Shown here: positions 33,280 to 42,233 of the stretch, one piece after another
How the letters are laid out: every line of letters starts with the position of its first letter
Numbering within the stretch: the first letter of the stretch is position 1
Assembly: GCA_902790635.1 (NCBI GenBank)
Contig: CADASN010000003.1
Coordinates: forward strand, 1 to 64,000
Length of the DNA: 64,000 nucleotides
Direction: 5' to 3'
From: an uncultured Bacteroidia bacterium
GTDB lineage: Bacteria; Bacteroidota; Bacteroidia; Bacteroidales; UBA932
Program-made: the position numbers and the translations under genes
Notes under the pieces: generated by a model
The model's database searches: none
What the model was told of the DNA's origin: nothing
The model's input: the letters and a program-made list of their open reading frames with translations, nothing else

Positions 33280-36192
33280 CTACAGCATATTGTACATCGC
33301 GCTTTGGACGCGGGCGTTCTTGGCGGGGTTCATCTTGCCGAAGTTCCACTTCACGGAGAACATCGCATAGCGGCCCATCACGAGGTAGATGCTGTCTTCG
33401 ACATACTCCGCACTGACCGAGCGCTGCTGGGAGCGCTGCTGGTTCAGCAGGTCGGAGACGCCCAGGCTCAGGGTGAAGGCCTTGATGTTCTTGCTGACGG
33501 AAAAGTTCCAGATGAAGTACGGGTCGTTGAACCCGGCCGTGTAGCCCCGGAAAGCATAATACGTCGCTTCCGTCTTGAACTCCCAGCCGTGCGGGGTTTC
33601 GTACAGCAAATCCAGGTTCTGGATGAATCGCCAGTAATCCGTGTTGGCGGAAGCGTCCAGGCTGTACCGGCTGCGCTCGTTTTCGAATACGGAGATGAAA
33701 GACGCGGAGAAGCGGTCCAGCCGGTAGGTGGCGCCCACTTGTGCTTCCAGGAAGATCTGGTCCGTCCGGCTCTCGGCGAAACCGCTCTGTCCGTCATAGA
33801 AGCGGCTGCCGGAGGCGTCTCCCCAGAAATCCGCCATGAAGGCATTGTAGTCGAAGGTCAGCAAGTCCATCCCGGCCCGCCGGGAAGTGGCCTGGTAGCC
33901 GGTGCCTCTGGAGAGACCGCCCTGGACGCCCGCCTGGAAGGTCAGGCGCTTTTTCTGCCCGACCGGCTGGCGCCAGACGAGGTAGCCGCTCCAGGTGCTG
34001 GACGGCCGCCGGGTGTTGACGGGCACGGAATAACGGATGCCGTCCGCGTCGAACCACGAGGCCGTCTGGATGCCCCGCTGGGTCATCGACCAGCTGAGGT
34101 CCACGCTGATGTAGGAGAGGGTCTCCCGGTTGTTGTAGCTCCAGTCCAGATAGGCGTAATGCCTGAAGGTGGGCCGGAGATAAACGTTGCCGGTCGAGAT
34201 GTGAAGCGGGTCGGAAATGTCCAGCACGGGCAGGATCCGGCTGCCGGACACCTGGCTGGAGCTGCCTTCATACCGGGCGGAGAGGCTGTGTCCCTGCTTG
34301 CTGGAATAACGGAAATTGACGTACGGCGACCAGTCGTGCATCCACTCCCCGATGCCGGACTCGGTATCTTTCCCGAGCGAGCGGGAGCGGACCTCGTTGC
34401 GGGTCTGGTCGTGCTGCAGGCCGAAGTAGAACTGGTTGCTCTCCTTGCGCCACTGCATCTGCAGGCGTTCGCGGAGCAGGAGGTAGTCGCTACGGGAAGA
34501 TGACGAATAGTAGTCGTTGGCGCTGCCGTCCTGGTTGAAGGCGGCCTTGCCGCTGCTGCGCTGCTGCCACATCGGGGAGAACTGGGCCGAGACGCCCCAG
34601 TTTTTCCCGAAGGGCTCCAGGTAGCTCAGGGTGCTGGAAACCATGCGACCGCCGCCGGCGTTGTCGTAATGCAGGTCGCGTGGGGTGACGTCCGTCCCGT
34701 AGCGGGTCTGCGAGCGTTCCAGGCTGGTGCCCTGGTTCTGGGAGAAATTGTAGTTGAAGGTCAGGGTCATGCTGCGCCGTTCCTTGCCGATGTCCTTGAT
34801 GCCGCCGGAAATGCGTCCATTGGCCTGGAAACTGCGAGAATCGGCGGACTTGAAAGCGTCCGTGCCGTTGAGTTCCGCCCCCTGCGCGTCCGTCGTGGCG
34901 GAGCGGTTATGGGATGACGAACTGCCGCCGCTGAAGCGGAACGAGGGCGTGAACACGAAGTTGTATTTCTTCGTATCCTTCTTCTCCATCTCGAAATTGA
35001 CGCCGACCCGGTGGGTGCGGCTGGTTCCTTCCGTGCGTCCGTCCGTGAACAGCGGGCTCTCGCCCACCAGCGCCGACTGGCGCCTGGTCCGCTGGCCCGA
35101 TACCCGGTCGGAGAAATTGTAGCTGACGCTGGCGGTGGATTCCATCCCCTTGATCCGGTCGGAGTTGAGGTTGGCGCCCGCCATGGCGGAAGTGGAGAGT
35201 CCGCCGCGCAGGGACCCGAGGTCCACGTCGTCCAGGTCGTCCGCCGACACGGCCACGAATACACTGCCGCCGCTTCCGGGGTCGGTGGCGTTCTGCCCGT
35301 TCGCCAGCAGGGTCAGCTGGTCGGTCTCGTTGTAGCCGCTGAGCAGGAGGTTGCCGCCCCAGAGGGCGTGCCGGTCGTCGCTGAGACCCTCATCCACGCG
35401 GCCCTGGCGGTAGCCGCCGGCCAGTTTGGCGTTGCCGAACCAGCCCTGCTTGTATTCTTCCTTGAGCTGCAGGTCCATCACCTTCTCGCGGCTGTCCTCA
35501 GCGGCGACGCCCGAGAACGCAGCCTCCTTGTTCTCCCGGTCGATGACCTGGATCTTGTCCACGATCTTGGCCGGGAGGTTCTTCAGGGCGGCCGAAGGGT
35601 CATTGAAGAAGAAAGTCTTGCCGCCCACGGTGATCTCGTCCACGGGCTCCCCGTTCACCTTGACCGTGCCGTCTTCGCCGACCTCCATGCCCGGCATCTT
35701 CTTGATCAGTTCTTCCAGCATCGCGTTGTCTCCCACGTGGAAGGCCGCCGCGTTGTAGATCAGCGTGTCCTGCCGGACCTCGATGGCGTTGCCCACCGCC
35801 GTGATGGATGCGGCGTCGATGATTTCGGGGTTCTCCTCAAGTTTGATCACGCCGAGGTCCTCCGTGTAATTGCGGAAGTTGTAGTCCTTGGCGAACGGCG
35901 TGTAGCCGATCATCTCCACGTTCAGCCGGTAGCGGCCCACGGGCACGTCCGGGATCTCCACGGCGCCCTTCTGGTCGGACAGGGCGAAGTGGGTGATGGT
36001 GGTGTCTCCCTGGGGGTTGAGATAGACCGTGGCGAAGGGCAGCGGCTCCGCGGATTTCGCATCCTGGACGGAGAGCCGGACGCGGATGTTGCGGTTGCTT
36101 TGGAACATGTCGTAGTCCATGACCACGACCTGGGCGTGGAGGGCTCCGGCGGCGAATAGGATAAAGACGAGGGCCAGGAGTGTTTTTCTCAT
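33280..36192 (-). CDS. TonB-dependent-type outer-membrane receptor barrel of sigma cassette 2
   Basis: A 970-residue protein with signal peptide MRKTLLALVFILFAAGALHA, a carboxypeptidase-regulatory-like domain at about 30-120 (EPLPFATVYLNPQGDTTITH), a plug at about 140-260 (IYNAAAFHVGDNAMLEELIK, VNGEPVDEITVGGKTFF) and a long C-terminal barrel. It is of the outer-membrane-barrel (OMP_b-brl) receptor type rather than SusC. Its ATG overlaps the DUF4252-like gene stop by 4 bp, which puts the receptor under the same sigma operon. Confidence 0.85.
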   Translation of the reverse strand: MRKTLLALVFILFAAGALHAQVVVMDYDMFQSNRNIRVRLSVQDAKSAEPLPFATVYLNPQGDTTITHFALSDQKGAVEIPDVPVGRYRLNVEMIGYTPFAKDYNFRNYTEDLGVIKLEENPEIIDAASITAVGNAIEVRQDTLIYNAAAFHVGDNAMLEELIKKMPGMEVGEDGTVKVNGEPVDEITVGGKTFFFNDPSAALKNLPAKIVDKIQVIDRENKEAAFSGVAAEDSREKVMDLQLKEEYKQGWFGNAKLAGGYRQGRVDEGLSDDRHALWGGNLLLSGYNETDQLTLLANGQNATDPGSGGSVFVAVSADDLDDVDLGSLRGGLSTSAMAGANLNSDRIKGMESTASVSYNFSDRVSGQRTRRQSALVGESPLFTDGRTEGTSRTHRVGVNFEMEKKDTKKYNFVFTPSFRFSGGSSSSHNRSATTDAQGAELNGTDAFKSADSRSFQANGRISGGIKDIGKERRSMTLTFNYNFSQNQGTSLERSQTRYGTDVTPRDLHYDNAGGGRMVSSTLSYLEPFGKNWGVSAQFSPMWQQRSSGKAAFNQDGSANDYYSSSSRSDYLLLRERLQMQWRKESNQFYFGLQHDQTRNEVRSRSLGKDTESGIGEWMHDWSPYVNFRYSSKQGHSLSARYEGSSSQVSGSRILPVLDISDPLHISTGNVYLRPTFRHYAYLDWSYNNRETLSYISVDLSWSMTQRGIQTASWFDADGIRYSVPVNTRRPSSTWSGYLVWRQPVGQKKRLTFQAGVQGGLSRGTGYQATSRRAGMDLLTFDYNAFMADFWGDASGSRFYDGQSGFAESRTDQIFLEAQVGATYRLDRFSASFISVFENERSRYSLDASANTDYWRFIQNLDLLYETPHGWEFKTEATYYAFRGYTAGFNDPYFIWNFSVSKNIKAFTLSLGVSDLLNQQRSQQRSVSAEYVEDSIYLVMGRYAMFSVKWNFGKMNPAKNARVQSAMYNML

Positions 36193-36926
36193 TGCAGCGA
36201 TTGTCTGATAAGTTTATCAAATTTTTTTTGCGGGATACGGCCTTCCAGGCAGATGAAACGACCGTAATCGAAGGAGTCATCAAGTTCGACCAGTACGAAT
36301 CCCGAGACTGTCTCACCGTCGGTGGCGACATACAGGCGGGTGTACTGACCGTTCTGGCGCATATCCATCAGCGTGACGTAGTGCCCTTTGTCCAGGAAAT
36401 CGCGGATATCCTTTCGCAGGCCATCCTCTGTGGTATTGCGGCAGTACCGGACATTGACGTCTCCTTTGCGGTAGCGGGCGAAATCCAGCAGATAGACTCC
36501 TTTGAGCTCTGTGACGATGGGAGATAAGTCAATCTGTCGATTCCGGATGTTGAGTTTGGGCAGTTTCTTGGTCATCCGGAACAATTCAGGGGAGACGTAA
36601 GTGGAGTTGACGTCCGTCATATCGCTCCAGCGGCTGAAGACATAGTTCCCTTCCGGCGGTGCCTGCCGGTCGCGGGCTGTCTGGATGAAGACGCTGCCTT
36701 CCGGCTCGTAGTAATAATACTTGCCGTCCTCTACCATCAGATGGCCATTTTCTCTCTGGATAGCGGTCTTTTTAGCAGCCTGTCCTATGAGTTCCACGAT
36801 CATCTTGTCGAGTTTGTCCCTGACCTCAGGTGAAATACTGTTCCATTCTTCCTCGGTGAGGGTGGTCTGTCCATAGCTGACGGCCGACAGCAGCAGGGCG
36901 GCGGCCAAAAGAAGCAAGCGTTTCAT
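36189..36926 (-). CDS. Secreted DUF4252-like protein (cassette 2)
   Basis: A 245-residue protein with signal peptide MKRLLLLAAALLLSAVSYG. The C-terminal half repeats the pattern seen in the cassette 1 protein: TYVSPELFRMTKKLP, SPIVTELKGVYLLDFA and a final FICLEGRIPQKKFDKLI. The N-terminal half (TEEEWNSISPEVRDKLDKMI) is specific to this copy. It overlaps both neighbours by 4 bp. A role in envelope sensing is inferred from context only. Confidence 0.7.
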   Translation of the reverse strand: MKRLLLLAAALLLSAVSYGQTTLTEEEWNSISPEVRDKLDKMIVELIGQAAKKTAIQRENGHLMVEDGKYYYYEPEGSVFIQTARDRQAPPEGNYVFSRWSDMTDVNSTYVSPELFRMTKKLPKLNIRNRQIDLSPIVTELKGVYLLDFARYRKGDVNVRYCRNTTEDGLRKDIRDFLDKGHYVTLMDMRQNGQYTRLYVATDGETVSGFVLVELDDSFDYGRFICLEGRIPQKKFDKLIRQSLQ

Positions 36927-37270
36927 ATCTTCGGATTTGGTGCCAGATCATCATTGGGAATGGAGAAAGAATCATAGCCGTTCCGCATAGCTTCGGAGAA
37001 GCTGTCGAAAATGCGTTCTATTTCGGCGTATGTCGATGACACCTCTGGCGGGAGCGGCCGGGGCTGGCCTGTGAGGAGCACGGCGGCCAGCGAAGCCAGC
37101 GCCGCAGCGGGCACGGCGGCCCAGATCCAGCGGCGGGGGCTCCGGCGGCGCGGTTCCGGGTCCAGGCAGTCCGGCCCTTTTTCGGCCAGGACGGCCGCCA
37201 GGATGGCGTCTTCCGCGGCCTTGTCCAGGCCGTCGGGCAGGCGGTATTCTTCGTTCATAGCTTCTTTCAT
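36923..37270 (-). CDS. Membrane-anchored putative anti-sigma regulator (cassette 2)
   Basis: A 115-residue protein with a cytoplasmic part of about 46 residues, one membrane helix at about 47-67 (RWIWAAVPAAALASLAAVLL) and a short periplasmic tail. Size and layout match the regulator of cassette 1, with little sequence identity. It overlaps the sigma gene and the DUF4252-like gene by 4 bp each. The anti-sigma function is inferred. Confidence 0.7.
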   Translation of the reverse strand: MKEAMNEEYRLPDGLDKAAEDAILAAVLAEKGPDCLDPEPRRRSPRRWIWAAVPAAALASLAAVLLTGQPRPLPPEVSSTYAEIERIFDSFSEAMRNGYDSFSIPNDDLAPNPKI

Positions 37271-37749
37271 ATCATTCGTTTCAGTTTGTTCTTCAAGCGG
37301 TGGAAAGCCACGCGCAGGGCGACTTCCGACTGCCCCTTGCGCTGGGCGATCTCCTCATAGCTGCACCCTTCAATCAGCCGCAGACGGACCAGTTCCCGCT
37401 CCTGCGGGGTCAGGCGCCGGATGGCCGCCAGCGCCCGTTCCTGCCGCTCCGTCGGTCCGCTCTCCGTTTCCGGCTCCGGGGTTTCCGGATCGGGATTGCC
37501 GGCTGCGGGGGGCGTCGCGGCGCGCAGCCGGTCGATGCACAGGTTCCGCATCATCGTGGCGCTCCAGGCCTTCGGGTTTCGGACGGCGTCCAGCCTGTCC
37601 CGGCTGTCCCACAGTTTGAGGTAAACGTCCTGCACGGCATCTGCCGCTGCTTCTTCTGAAGCGAGCAGCCTGCGGGCTATGCGGTAAAGTTCACCTTTGA
37701 ACGGCAGGAATGTGCGTGAGAATTCTTCCGGAGCCATATCTTCTATCAT
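37267..37749 (-). CDS. ECF-type RNA polymerase sigma factor (cassette 2)
   Basis: A protein of about 160 residues related to the cassette 1 sigma factor (MAPEEFSRTFLPFKGELYRI against MTPEEFIRVYLPLGDGLYRV). Region 2 has AADAVQDVYLKLWDSRDRLD and NPKAWSATMMRNLCIDRLR. Region 4 is CSYEEIAQRKGQSEVALRVA. Possible starts are 37767, 37749 and 37737. It is probably the controller of the regulator, DUF4252-like and receptor genes that follow without gaps, and perhaps of itself. Confidence 0.88.
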   Translation of the reverse strand: MIEDMAPEEFSRTFLPFKGELYRIARRLLASEEAAADAVQDVYLKLWDSRDRLDAVRNPKAWSATMMRNLCIDRLRAATPPAAGNPDPETPEPETESGPTERQERALAAIRRLTPQERELVRLRLIEGCSYEEIAQRKGQSEVALRVAFHRLKNKLKRMI

Positions 37750-37787
37750 ATAGACGGAAGGAAGCAAAAAAAGTTACACGTCCGGGC

Positions 37788-38723
37788 CTAATCGTTTCCG
37801 GGATGCACGTGTACGTCGAGCTGCGGGAACGGGAATTTGATTCCGGCCTGCGGCAGTTCGGTGTAGATGCGCTCGTTGAGGTCGAAGCTCACCGGCCAGT
37901 AGTTGACGCCCTTCACCCAGACGCGCACGATGAAGTTCACGGAGCTGTCGCCGAGTTTCTGCAGGGCGACGAAGGGGTCGGCGGCACCGGGCGTACCGGC
38001 GTCCAGGATGCGTTCGTCCTCCCGGATGATCTCCAGGATCTTCTCCTTGCAGGCTGCCGCGTCGGTGCCGTATTCGACGCTGACGGGCAGGTCGATGCGA
38101 CGCAGCGGGAAGCTGCTGTAGTTGACGATGTTGCCACCGGACAGGGCGCCGTTGGGCAGGATCACCTTTCGGTTGTCGATGGTGGTGAGGTGCGTGCCCA
38201 CGATGGTAACTTCCGTGACGAAGCCGGCATAGCCCAGCGCCTCGATGTAGTCGCCTGCCTTGAAGGGCTTGAAGGCCATGATCATCAGGCCTCCGGCGAA
38301 ATTCTGCAGCGTGCCGCTGAGTGCCATGCCGACGGCCAGGCCGCCCGCGGCCAGCAGGGCGGCGAGCGAGGAGGTGTTGACTCCGAGCGTGCCGATCACC
38401 ACGACGATCAGCAGGATGGTCAGGGCGATGGAGACGAAACTGGAGATGAAAGTCGCCATCGCCTTGTCGGTCTTCTTGCGCTCGAAGGCACGGCCCATCG
38501 CCCGCTTGATCCGGCGGATCAGCCAGGCACCCACGATATAGATGAGGATGGCTGCCAGCAGCTTGAGACCGAACTGCAGGGCCTGGCGGCCCAGGTTCTG
38601 CAGGGCGGTGCCGGGGTCTGCGGCCAGCATCTCGGTGAACTGCTGGAAGGCGGCGCGGGCGGAATCCGCCCGGCTGACGAGCTCCTCCTCCTTGATGGGA
38701 TTCTGTATCTGCAACGGCAACAT
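37788..38723 (-). CDS. mscS: MscS-type mechanosensitive channel
   Basis: A 311-residue protein with membrane helices near residues 45-65, 83-108 and 115-145. The pore helix is LAVGMALSGTLQNFAGGLMI, followed by the beta domain (IEALGYAGFVTEVTIVGTHL, VILPNGALSGGNIVNYS) and a C-terminal alpha/beta region. It opens under membrane tension during hypo-osmotic shock. TATATTTG (38728-38735) lies only 4 bp upstream of the ATG, so the transcript is expected to be leaderless. Confidence 0.92.
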   Translation of the reverse strand: MLPLQIQNPIKEEELVSRADSARAAFQQFTEMLAADPGTALQNLGRQALQFGLKLLAAILIYIVGAWLIRRIKRAMGRAFERKKTDKAMATFISSFVSIALTILLIVVVIGTLGVNTSSLAALLAAGGLAVGMALSGTLQNFAGGLMIMAFKPFKAGDYIEALGYAGFVTEVTIVGTHLTTIDNRKVILPNGALSGGNIVNYSSFPLRRIDLPVSVEYGTDAAACKEKILEIIREDERILDAGTPGAADPFVALQKLGDSSVNFIVRVWVKGVNYWPVSFDLNERIYTELPQAGIKFPFPQLDVHVHPGND

Positions 38724-38727
38724 GTTG

Positions 38728-38735
38728 CAAATATA
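38728..38735 (-). promoter_or_regulatory. -7 promoter box for mscS, almost leaderless
   Basis: TATATTTG on the minus strand ends 4 bp before the start codon at 38723. Confidence 0.6.
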
Positions 38736-38740
38736 AAAAA

Positions 38741-41110
38741 TTATTCCGTCACGACGAACATGCCGCTGCGGGCGGGGAGGTCCAGCGGGAACTGCGTCGC
38801 CGGGTCCAGGCGGGGCCTGGCGGAGCCCCGCGGACGGACGTCATCCGTGTCACTGATGAGGAACTCTGCAGGCAGGCTCCGCTCCCCGGTTTGCGGGTCC
38901 CAGAGTTCGACCTGCTTCTTCGCGCCGCGCAGGGAGACCTGCAGGCTGACCGGGTTGTCGGTGGAGTTGGCGATGAAGTAGATGTCCTTGCCGCCCCGGA
39001 CCTTGTGGATGTAGGTGACGGCGCCGGCGTAGTCATGGTCCATGCGGACATAGTAGTCCGGATCCAGTCCGAGCTCGATGTCCCGCTGGGGCAGGATGTC
39101 CGCCAGGATCTCCTCCAGGGCGGAGGTGTAGGGTTTGGCGATGAACCAGCCGCTGCCGCCGGCTTCATTGCGTTTGGTGAAAATATTGAGGAAGCGGTAG
39201 CGGGCGTGGCGCACGCTGCAGGTCATGGGCTTGATGTCCGACATCCCGAAGACCTCATAGACCATGTCGCGCACCTCCTGGTCCCGGCCGGCCTCGGCGG
39301 CGTATTTCGGGAGCTTGCTGGTCGCGATCACGGAGCCGCCGGCGCGGTAGAAGGCGAGGATCTTCGCCGCCGCGTCGGCGGAAAGGACCTCGCCGCCGGG
39401 CAGGACGAGCACCTTGTACTGCTCCCAGTTGTTCTCATTGTTCAGGCGGAGTTCGCGGCCCTCGACGGTGCATTTCTCCGCGAGGACTTCCGGGTGGAGG
39501 TAGGTGTAGTCCACCCGCAGGCCGCGGAAGAGGCTTTCGCCCACGTCCATGTAGTCCGTTTCCGGCGGGACGATGCCGCCCATGTAGGCGTAGTAGTGGC
39601 CGTTCTGGGCCTTGGACGGGAAACTGTAGGCCGCCTGGAGGGAGGCGATGGGGTAGAGCACCGCCACGTCGGCGACGTGGCGCCCGCCGCGGAGCATGTA
39701 GCCGCCGCGTCCCAGGAAGCGGTCGATGCCGTCGATCTTCTGCTCGAACTCGATCTGGATGTTGGTGCCCATGGTCAGCTGGTCCAGCGACACGCGCCAA
39801 TAGTTTTCCGGGGTGAGTGCCGCGTACTGCGGACGGCTGTAGGCGGCGAAGGTCTCCGTGAACATCTCCGGCTTGTCCCAGTTGAAAGCCGACGAGGAGA
39901 CGATCTTGTAGCCCACGTTCGATCGGCCCGGGTAGTAGATGTCGTCCGTGGCGGGGATGTCCTGGTATTTGAAGGCTTTCATCAGGTCGCCGTTGGGACC
40001 GACCGGGTTGCGCGTTTCCTCCTGGTCGAGGTGTCCGCCGCTCTTGATCCCGTGTGCGTGGCACCACTGCGCCACCTGGCCGATGTAGTTCTCGGCAAAC
40101 AGGTCCGCGCGGTAGCCGAACAGGGCGTTACGGGCGGAGGCGGTCCCGGGTCCGATGTCGTACCACAGGGCAGGGTAGAGGGTCATCGGGTCGTAGCCGT
40201 ATCGGGCCTGGAATCCTTCGTTGAAGCGCGGCGTCCACATCCGGCCGTTGTTGAGCATCATCGTGGGCTCGTCGTAGAAGGTGCGTTCGATGACGGTCCC
40301 GAAGAATTCGCTCAGGTGCGCATAGTAGGCGCCGAAACTCATGTCAATGTACTTGGCGACGGCGTCGCGGTCCAGGTAGTCCACGAAACCTCCTTTGCTG
40401 GAGCGCGGGGCGAAGGCCGGATCCAGCCAGAAAAGCATCACCTTCCAGCGGCCGGCCGGGACCTTGCAGCGCAGCTTGCCGTCCCGGAAATTCCGGCTGA
40501 CGTCGCGCCGCTCGTAGGTGTCCAGGTTCATGGCCACGGCACCCACATAGATGCCTTGTTCCGGCATCTCGAGGACGACTGTCTGCGCCCGCCCGCTGAC
40601 GTCCTGCTCCTCCATCTCAAGGCTCTTGGCGCAGTCCTGCGGGTAACGGGTGTAGAAGAGGCCTTCCACCATGCCGCTCGGATACTCCCATTCGTCATAA
40701 AGCGTGGAGCATTTGAAACCGAGTTCCAGGCCCTTTTCGATGGCGGCGCGGTAGAGCTTGAAATAGTTCTCGCTCAGGTACGCGGTCCCTTCCGTCTTCG
40801 GCTTGCGGCCGGAGAATTTCAGATAATCTTCGGACAGGCCTTCGGTGCTGCCGCCCCCGGCGATCAGCACGAAAGTGCCCCATTTGTCCGTCAGGAAGTC
40901 GCGTTCGACCGCTTCGCGCATGGACGCTTCGGTGGCGCGGTCGAGCGGCAGCGCGATGAAGCGCACGCCGCGGAACGCCCGGGCGGGTTCGCGGAATTGC
41001 TCATATTCGACGCGGGTCATGTCGATCCCGTCAACTTCGTATTTCTGCTGCGCGGTAGCGGGGGCCAGGGAAGCGGCCAGCAACAGGCCGGCCCAAAGGA
41101 ACTTGTTCAT
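38741..41110 (-). CDS. Large secreted glycoside hydrolase (GH106-like, second copy)
   Basis: A 789-residue protein with signal peptide MNKFLWAGLLLAASLAPATA. It shares its overall plan with the enzyme at 29685-31850: KCSTLYDEWEYPSGMVEGLF, FYDEPTMMLNNGRMWTPRFN (a likely catalytic acid region) and a beta-rich C-terminal region. It belongs to the group of glycosidases annotated near GH106/GH2 in Bacteroidetes; the substrate is not known. The ATG at 41110 gives the best signal peptide; 41119 is possible. It is transcribed alone from a box at 41131-41138. Confidence 0.65.
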   Translation of the reverse strand: MNKFLWAGLLLAASLAPATAQQKYEVDGIDMTRVEYEQFREPARAFRGVRFIALPLDRATEASMREAVERDFLTDKWGTFVLIAGGGSTEGLSEDYLKFSGRKPKTEGTAYLSENYFKLYRAAIEKGLELGFKCSTLYDEWEYPSGMVEGLFYTRYPQDCAKSLEMEEQDVSGRAQTVVLEMPEQGIYVGAVAMNLDTYERRDVSRNFRDGKLRCKVPAGRWKVMLFWLDPAFAPRSSKGGFVDYLDRDAVAKYIDMSFGAYYAHLSEFFGTVIERTFYDEPTMMLNNGRMWTPRFNEGFQARYGYDPMTLYPALWYDIGPGTASARNALFGYRADLFAENYIGQVAQWCHAHGIKSGGHLDQEETRNPVGPNGDLMKAFKYQDIPATDDIYYPGRSNVGYKIVSSSAFNWDKPEMFTETFAAYSRPQYAALTPENYWRVSLDQLTMGTNIQIEFEQKIDGIDRFLGRGGYMLRGGRHVADVAVLYPIASLQAAYSFPSKAQNGHYYAYMGGIVPPETDYMDVGESLFRGLRVDYTYLHPEVLAEKCTVEGRELRLNNENNWEQYKVLVLPGGEVLSADAAAKILAFYRAGGSVIATSKLPKYAAEAGRDQEVRDMVYEVFGMSDIKPMTCSVRHARYRFLNIFTKRNEAGGSGWFIAKPYTSALEEILADILPQRDIELGLDPDYYVRMDHDYAGAVTYIHKVRGGKDIYFIANSTDNPVSLQVSLRGAKKQVELWDPQTGERSLPAEFLISDTDDVRPRGSARPRLDPATQFPLDLPARSGMFVVTE

Positions 41111-41130
41111 ATCGGTCAAAATGGTTTATA

Positions 41131-41138
41131 CAAACATA
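41131..41138 (-). promoter_or_regulatory. -7 promoter box for the glycoside hydrolase at 38741
   Basis: TATGTTTG on the minus strand, about 20 bp before the start at 41110. It is divergent from the rsmG box at 41162-41169. Confidence 0.6.
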
Positions 41139-41161
41139 GGGATTATTTTGCTTTTTTTGAA

Positions 41162-41169
41162 TATCTTTG
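41162..41169 (+). promoter_or_regulatory. -7 promoter box for rsmG-rpmH
   Basis: TATCTTTG on the plus strand, 68 bp upstream of the rsmG start. A leader of about 65 bases would result. Confidence 0.55.
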
Positions 41170-41237
41170 TTCAAACCAATTAAGCATAAGCATGACGAGA
41201 TTGTTCCGTTGTCCGGAAGTAAGTCCTTGAATATCAG

Positions 41238-41936
41238 ATGATACCTAAAACAGCTGCACAATACGCCCCGATGACGGCGCTATACCGCGAGTGGAACGAG
41301 CGCATCAACGTCGTGTCCCGCAAGGACATCGACGCGCTCTACGAGCACCACATCCTCCACTCGCTGGCCATTGCCGAATATTTGCGCCGGTATTACCCAG
41401 CCGAGTATCGTGCGTGGGCGCCGGTTCGCGTGAGCGAACATCCGGCTATGCCCCTTGAGGGGGTGCAGGGGGTGGAGGGAGAGGGTCCCCGGATCCTTGA
41501 TCTGGGAACCGGCGGCGGCTTCCCCGGCATCCCGCTGGCAGACGTATTTCCCCGGGCGCATTTCACCCTCTGCGACTCCATCGGCAAGAAAGTCCGGGTG
41601 GCGCAGGCGGTCGCCGAAGGCCTCGGACTGCAGAACGTCACTTGCGTCAATGCCCGGGCGGAGTCGCTCGCGGGTCCCTTCGACTGGGTGGTCTCCCGTG
41701 CGGTCACGTCGCTGGACAATTTCTATCCTTGGGTCAAGGGCAAATTCCGCCGCAGCATCCTCTATCTGAAGGGGGGCGACGTCAACGCGGAGATCTCCGA
41801 CCTGGTCCGGAAATGCCGTGTGGATCCCGGCCGGATCCGCTGCTGGCGGATCGATGAATGGCTGAAAGATGAATATTTTGCAGAAAAATTTGTAATTGAA
41901 ATCGGAAAAGATTACCTTTGCCCTCCCAAAATTTGA
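41238..41936 (+). CDS. rsmG: 16S rRNA (guanine-N7) methyltransferase RsmG
   Basis: A 232-residue SAM-dependent methyltransferase for G527 of 16S rRNA. The N-terminal part has WNERINVVSRKD and HHILHSLAIAEY, and the SAM motif is ILDLGTGGGFPGIPLADVFP. Residues about 53-83 form an extra linker that other family members lack, encoded partly by G-rich repetitive DNA (about 41448-41490). It is followed 18 bp later by rpmH, an unusual partner. Confidence 0.9.
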   Translation: MIPKTAAQYAPMTALYREWNERINVVSRKDIDALYEHHILHSLAIAEYLRRYYPAEYRAWAPVRVSEHPAMPLEGVQGVEGEGPRILDLGTGGGFPGIPLADVFPRAHFTLCDSIGKKVRVAQAVAEGLGLQNVTCVNARAESLAGPFDWVVSRAVTSLDNFYPWVKGKFRRSILYLKGGDVNAEISDLVRKCRVDPGRIRCWRIDEWLKDEYFAEKFVIEIGKDYLCPPKI

Positions 41937-41954
41937 AAACTAAAAATCGAAGAT

Positions 41955-42107
41955 ATGAAAAGGACTTTTCAACCCTCCAACCGCAAACGTGTCAACAAGC
42001 ACGGTTTCCGCGAGCGCATGAGTACGCCGAACGGCCGCCGGGTTCTCGCATCCCGTCGTGCGCACGGTCGTAAGAAGCTGACCGTCTCCTCCGAGGATCG
42101 CTGGTAG
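41955..42107 (+). CDS. rpmH: 50S ribosomal protein L34
   Basis: A 50-residue ribosomal protein beginning [20 protein letters not shown] and containing [20 protein letters not shown], the standard L34 sequence. It is too short to appear in a usual ORF list at 60 codons but is unmistakable. It sits 18 bp after rsmG and is followed by a strong terminator. Confidence 0.97.
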   Translation: MKRTFQPSNRKRVNKHGFRERMSTPNGRRVLASRRAHGRKKLTVSSEDRW

Positions 42108-42125
42108 GATATCCAGTCGATCGGA

Positions 42126-42163
42126 AAAAGATGCCGGAACCAAATGGTCCCGGCATCTTTTTT
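42126..42163 (+). terminator. Terminator after rpmH
   Basis: aaaagatgccgg and ccggcatctttttt form a stem around a short loop (aaccaaatggtc), followed by a T-run to 42163. The A-run on the left side makes it usable from the minus strand too, for clpP. Confidence 0.88.
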
Positions 42164-42206
42164 CTGTTTATCCATTGGGGGAAGAATCCCCAGACCCCCT
42201 CGGTCG

Positions 42207-42231
42207 CTTTGCTCCGAACCCGGGAGCAAAG
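42207..42231 (-). terminator. Hairpin immediately after clpP
   Basis: ctttgctcc (42207-42215) pairs with ggagcaaag (42223-42231), a 9-bp stem with a 7-base loop, three bases past the clpP stop. No T-run follows directly, so the rpmH terminator further on may do the actual stopping. Confidence 0.4.
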
Positions 42232-42233
42232 AA

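Noticed and set aside
30324-33416. A 1030-codon plus-strand frame
   Set aside because: Antisense to the two glycoside hydrolase genes; composition is that of reverse-read glycosidase codons.
33280-36192. SusC/SusD-type polysaccharide utilisation pair
   Set aside because: The barrel lacks the SusC pattern and no SusD-like lipoprotein is next to it.
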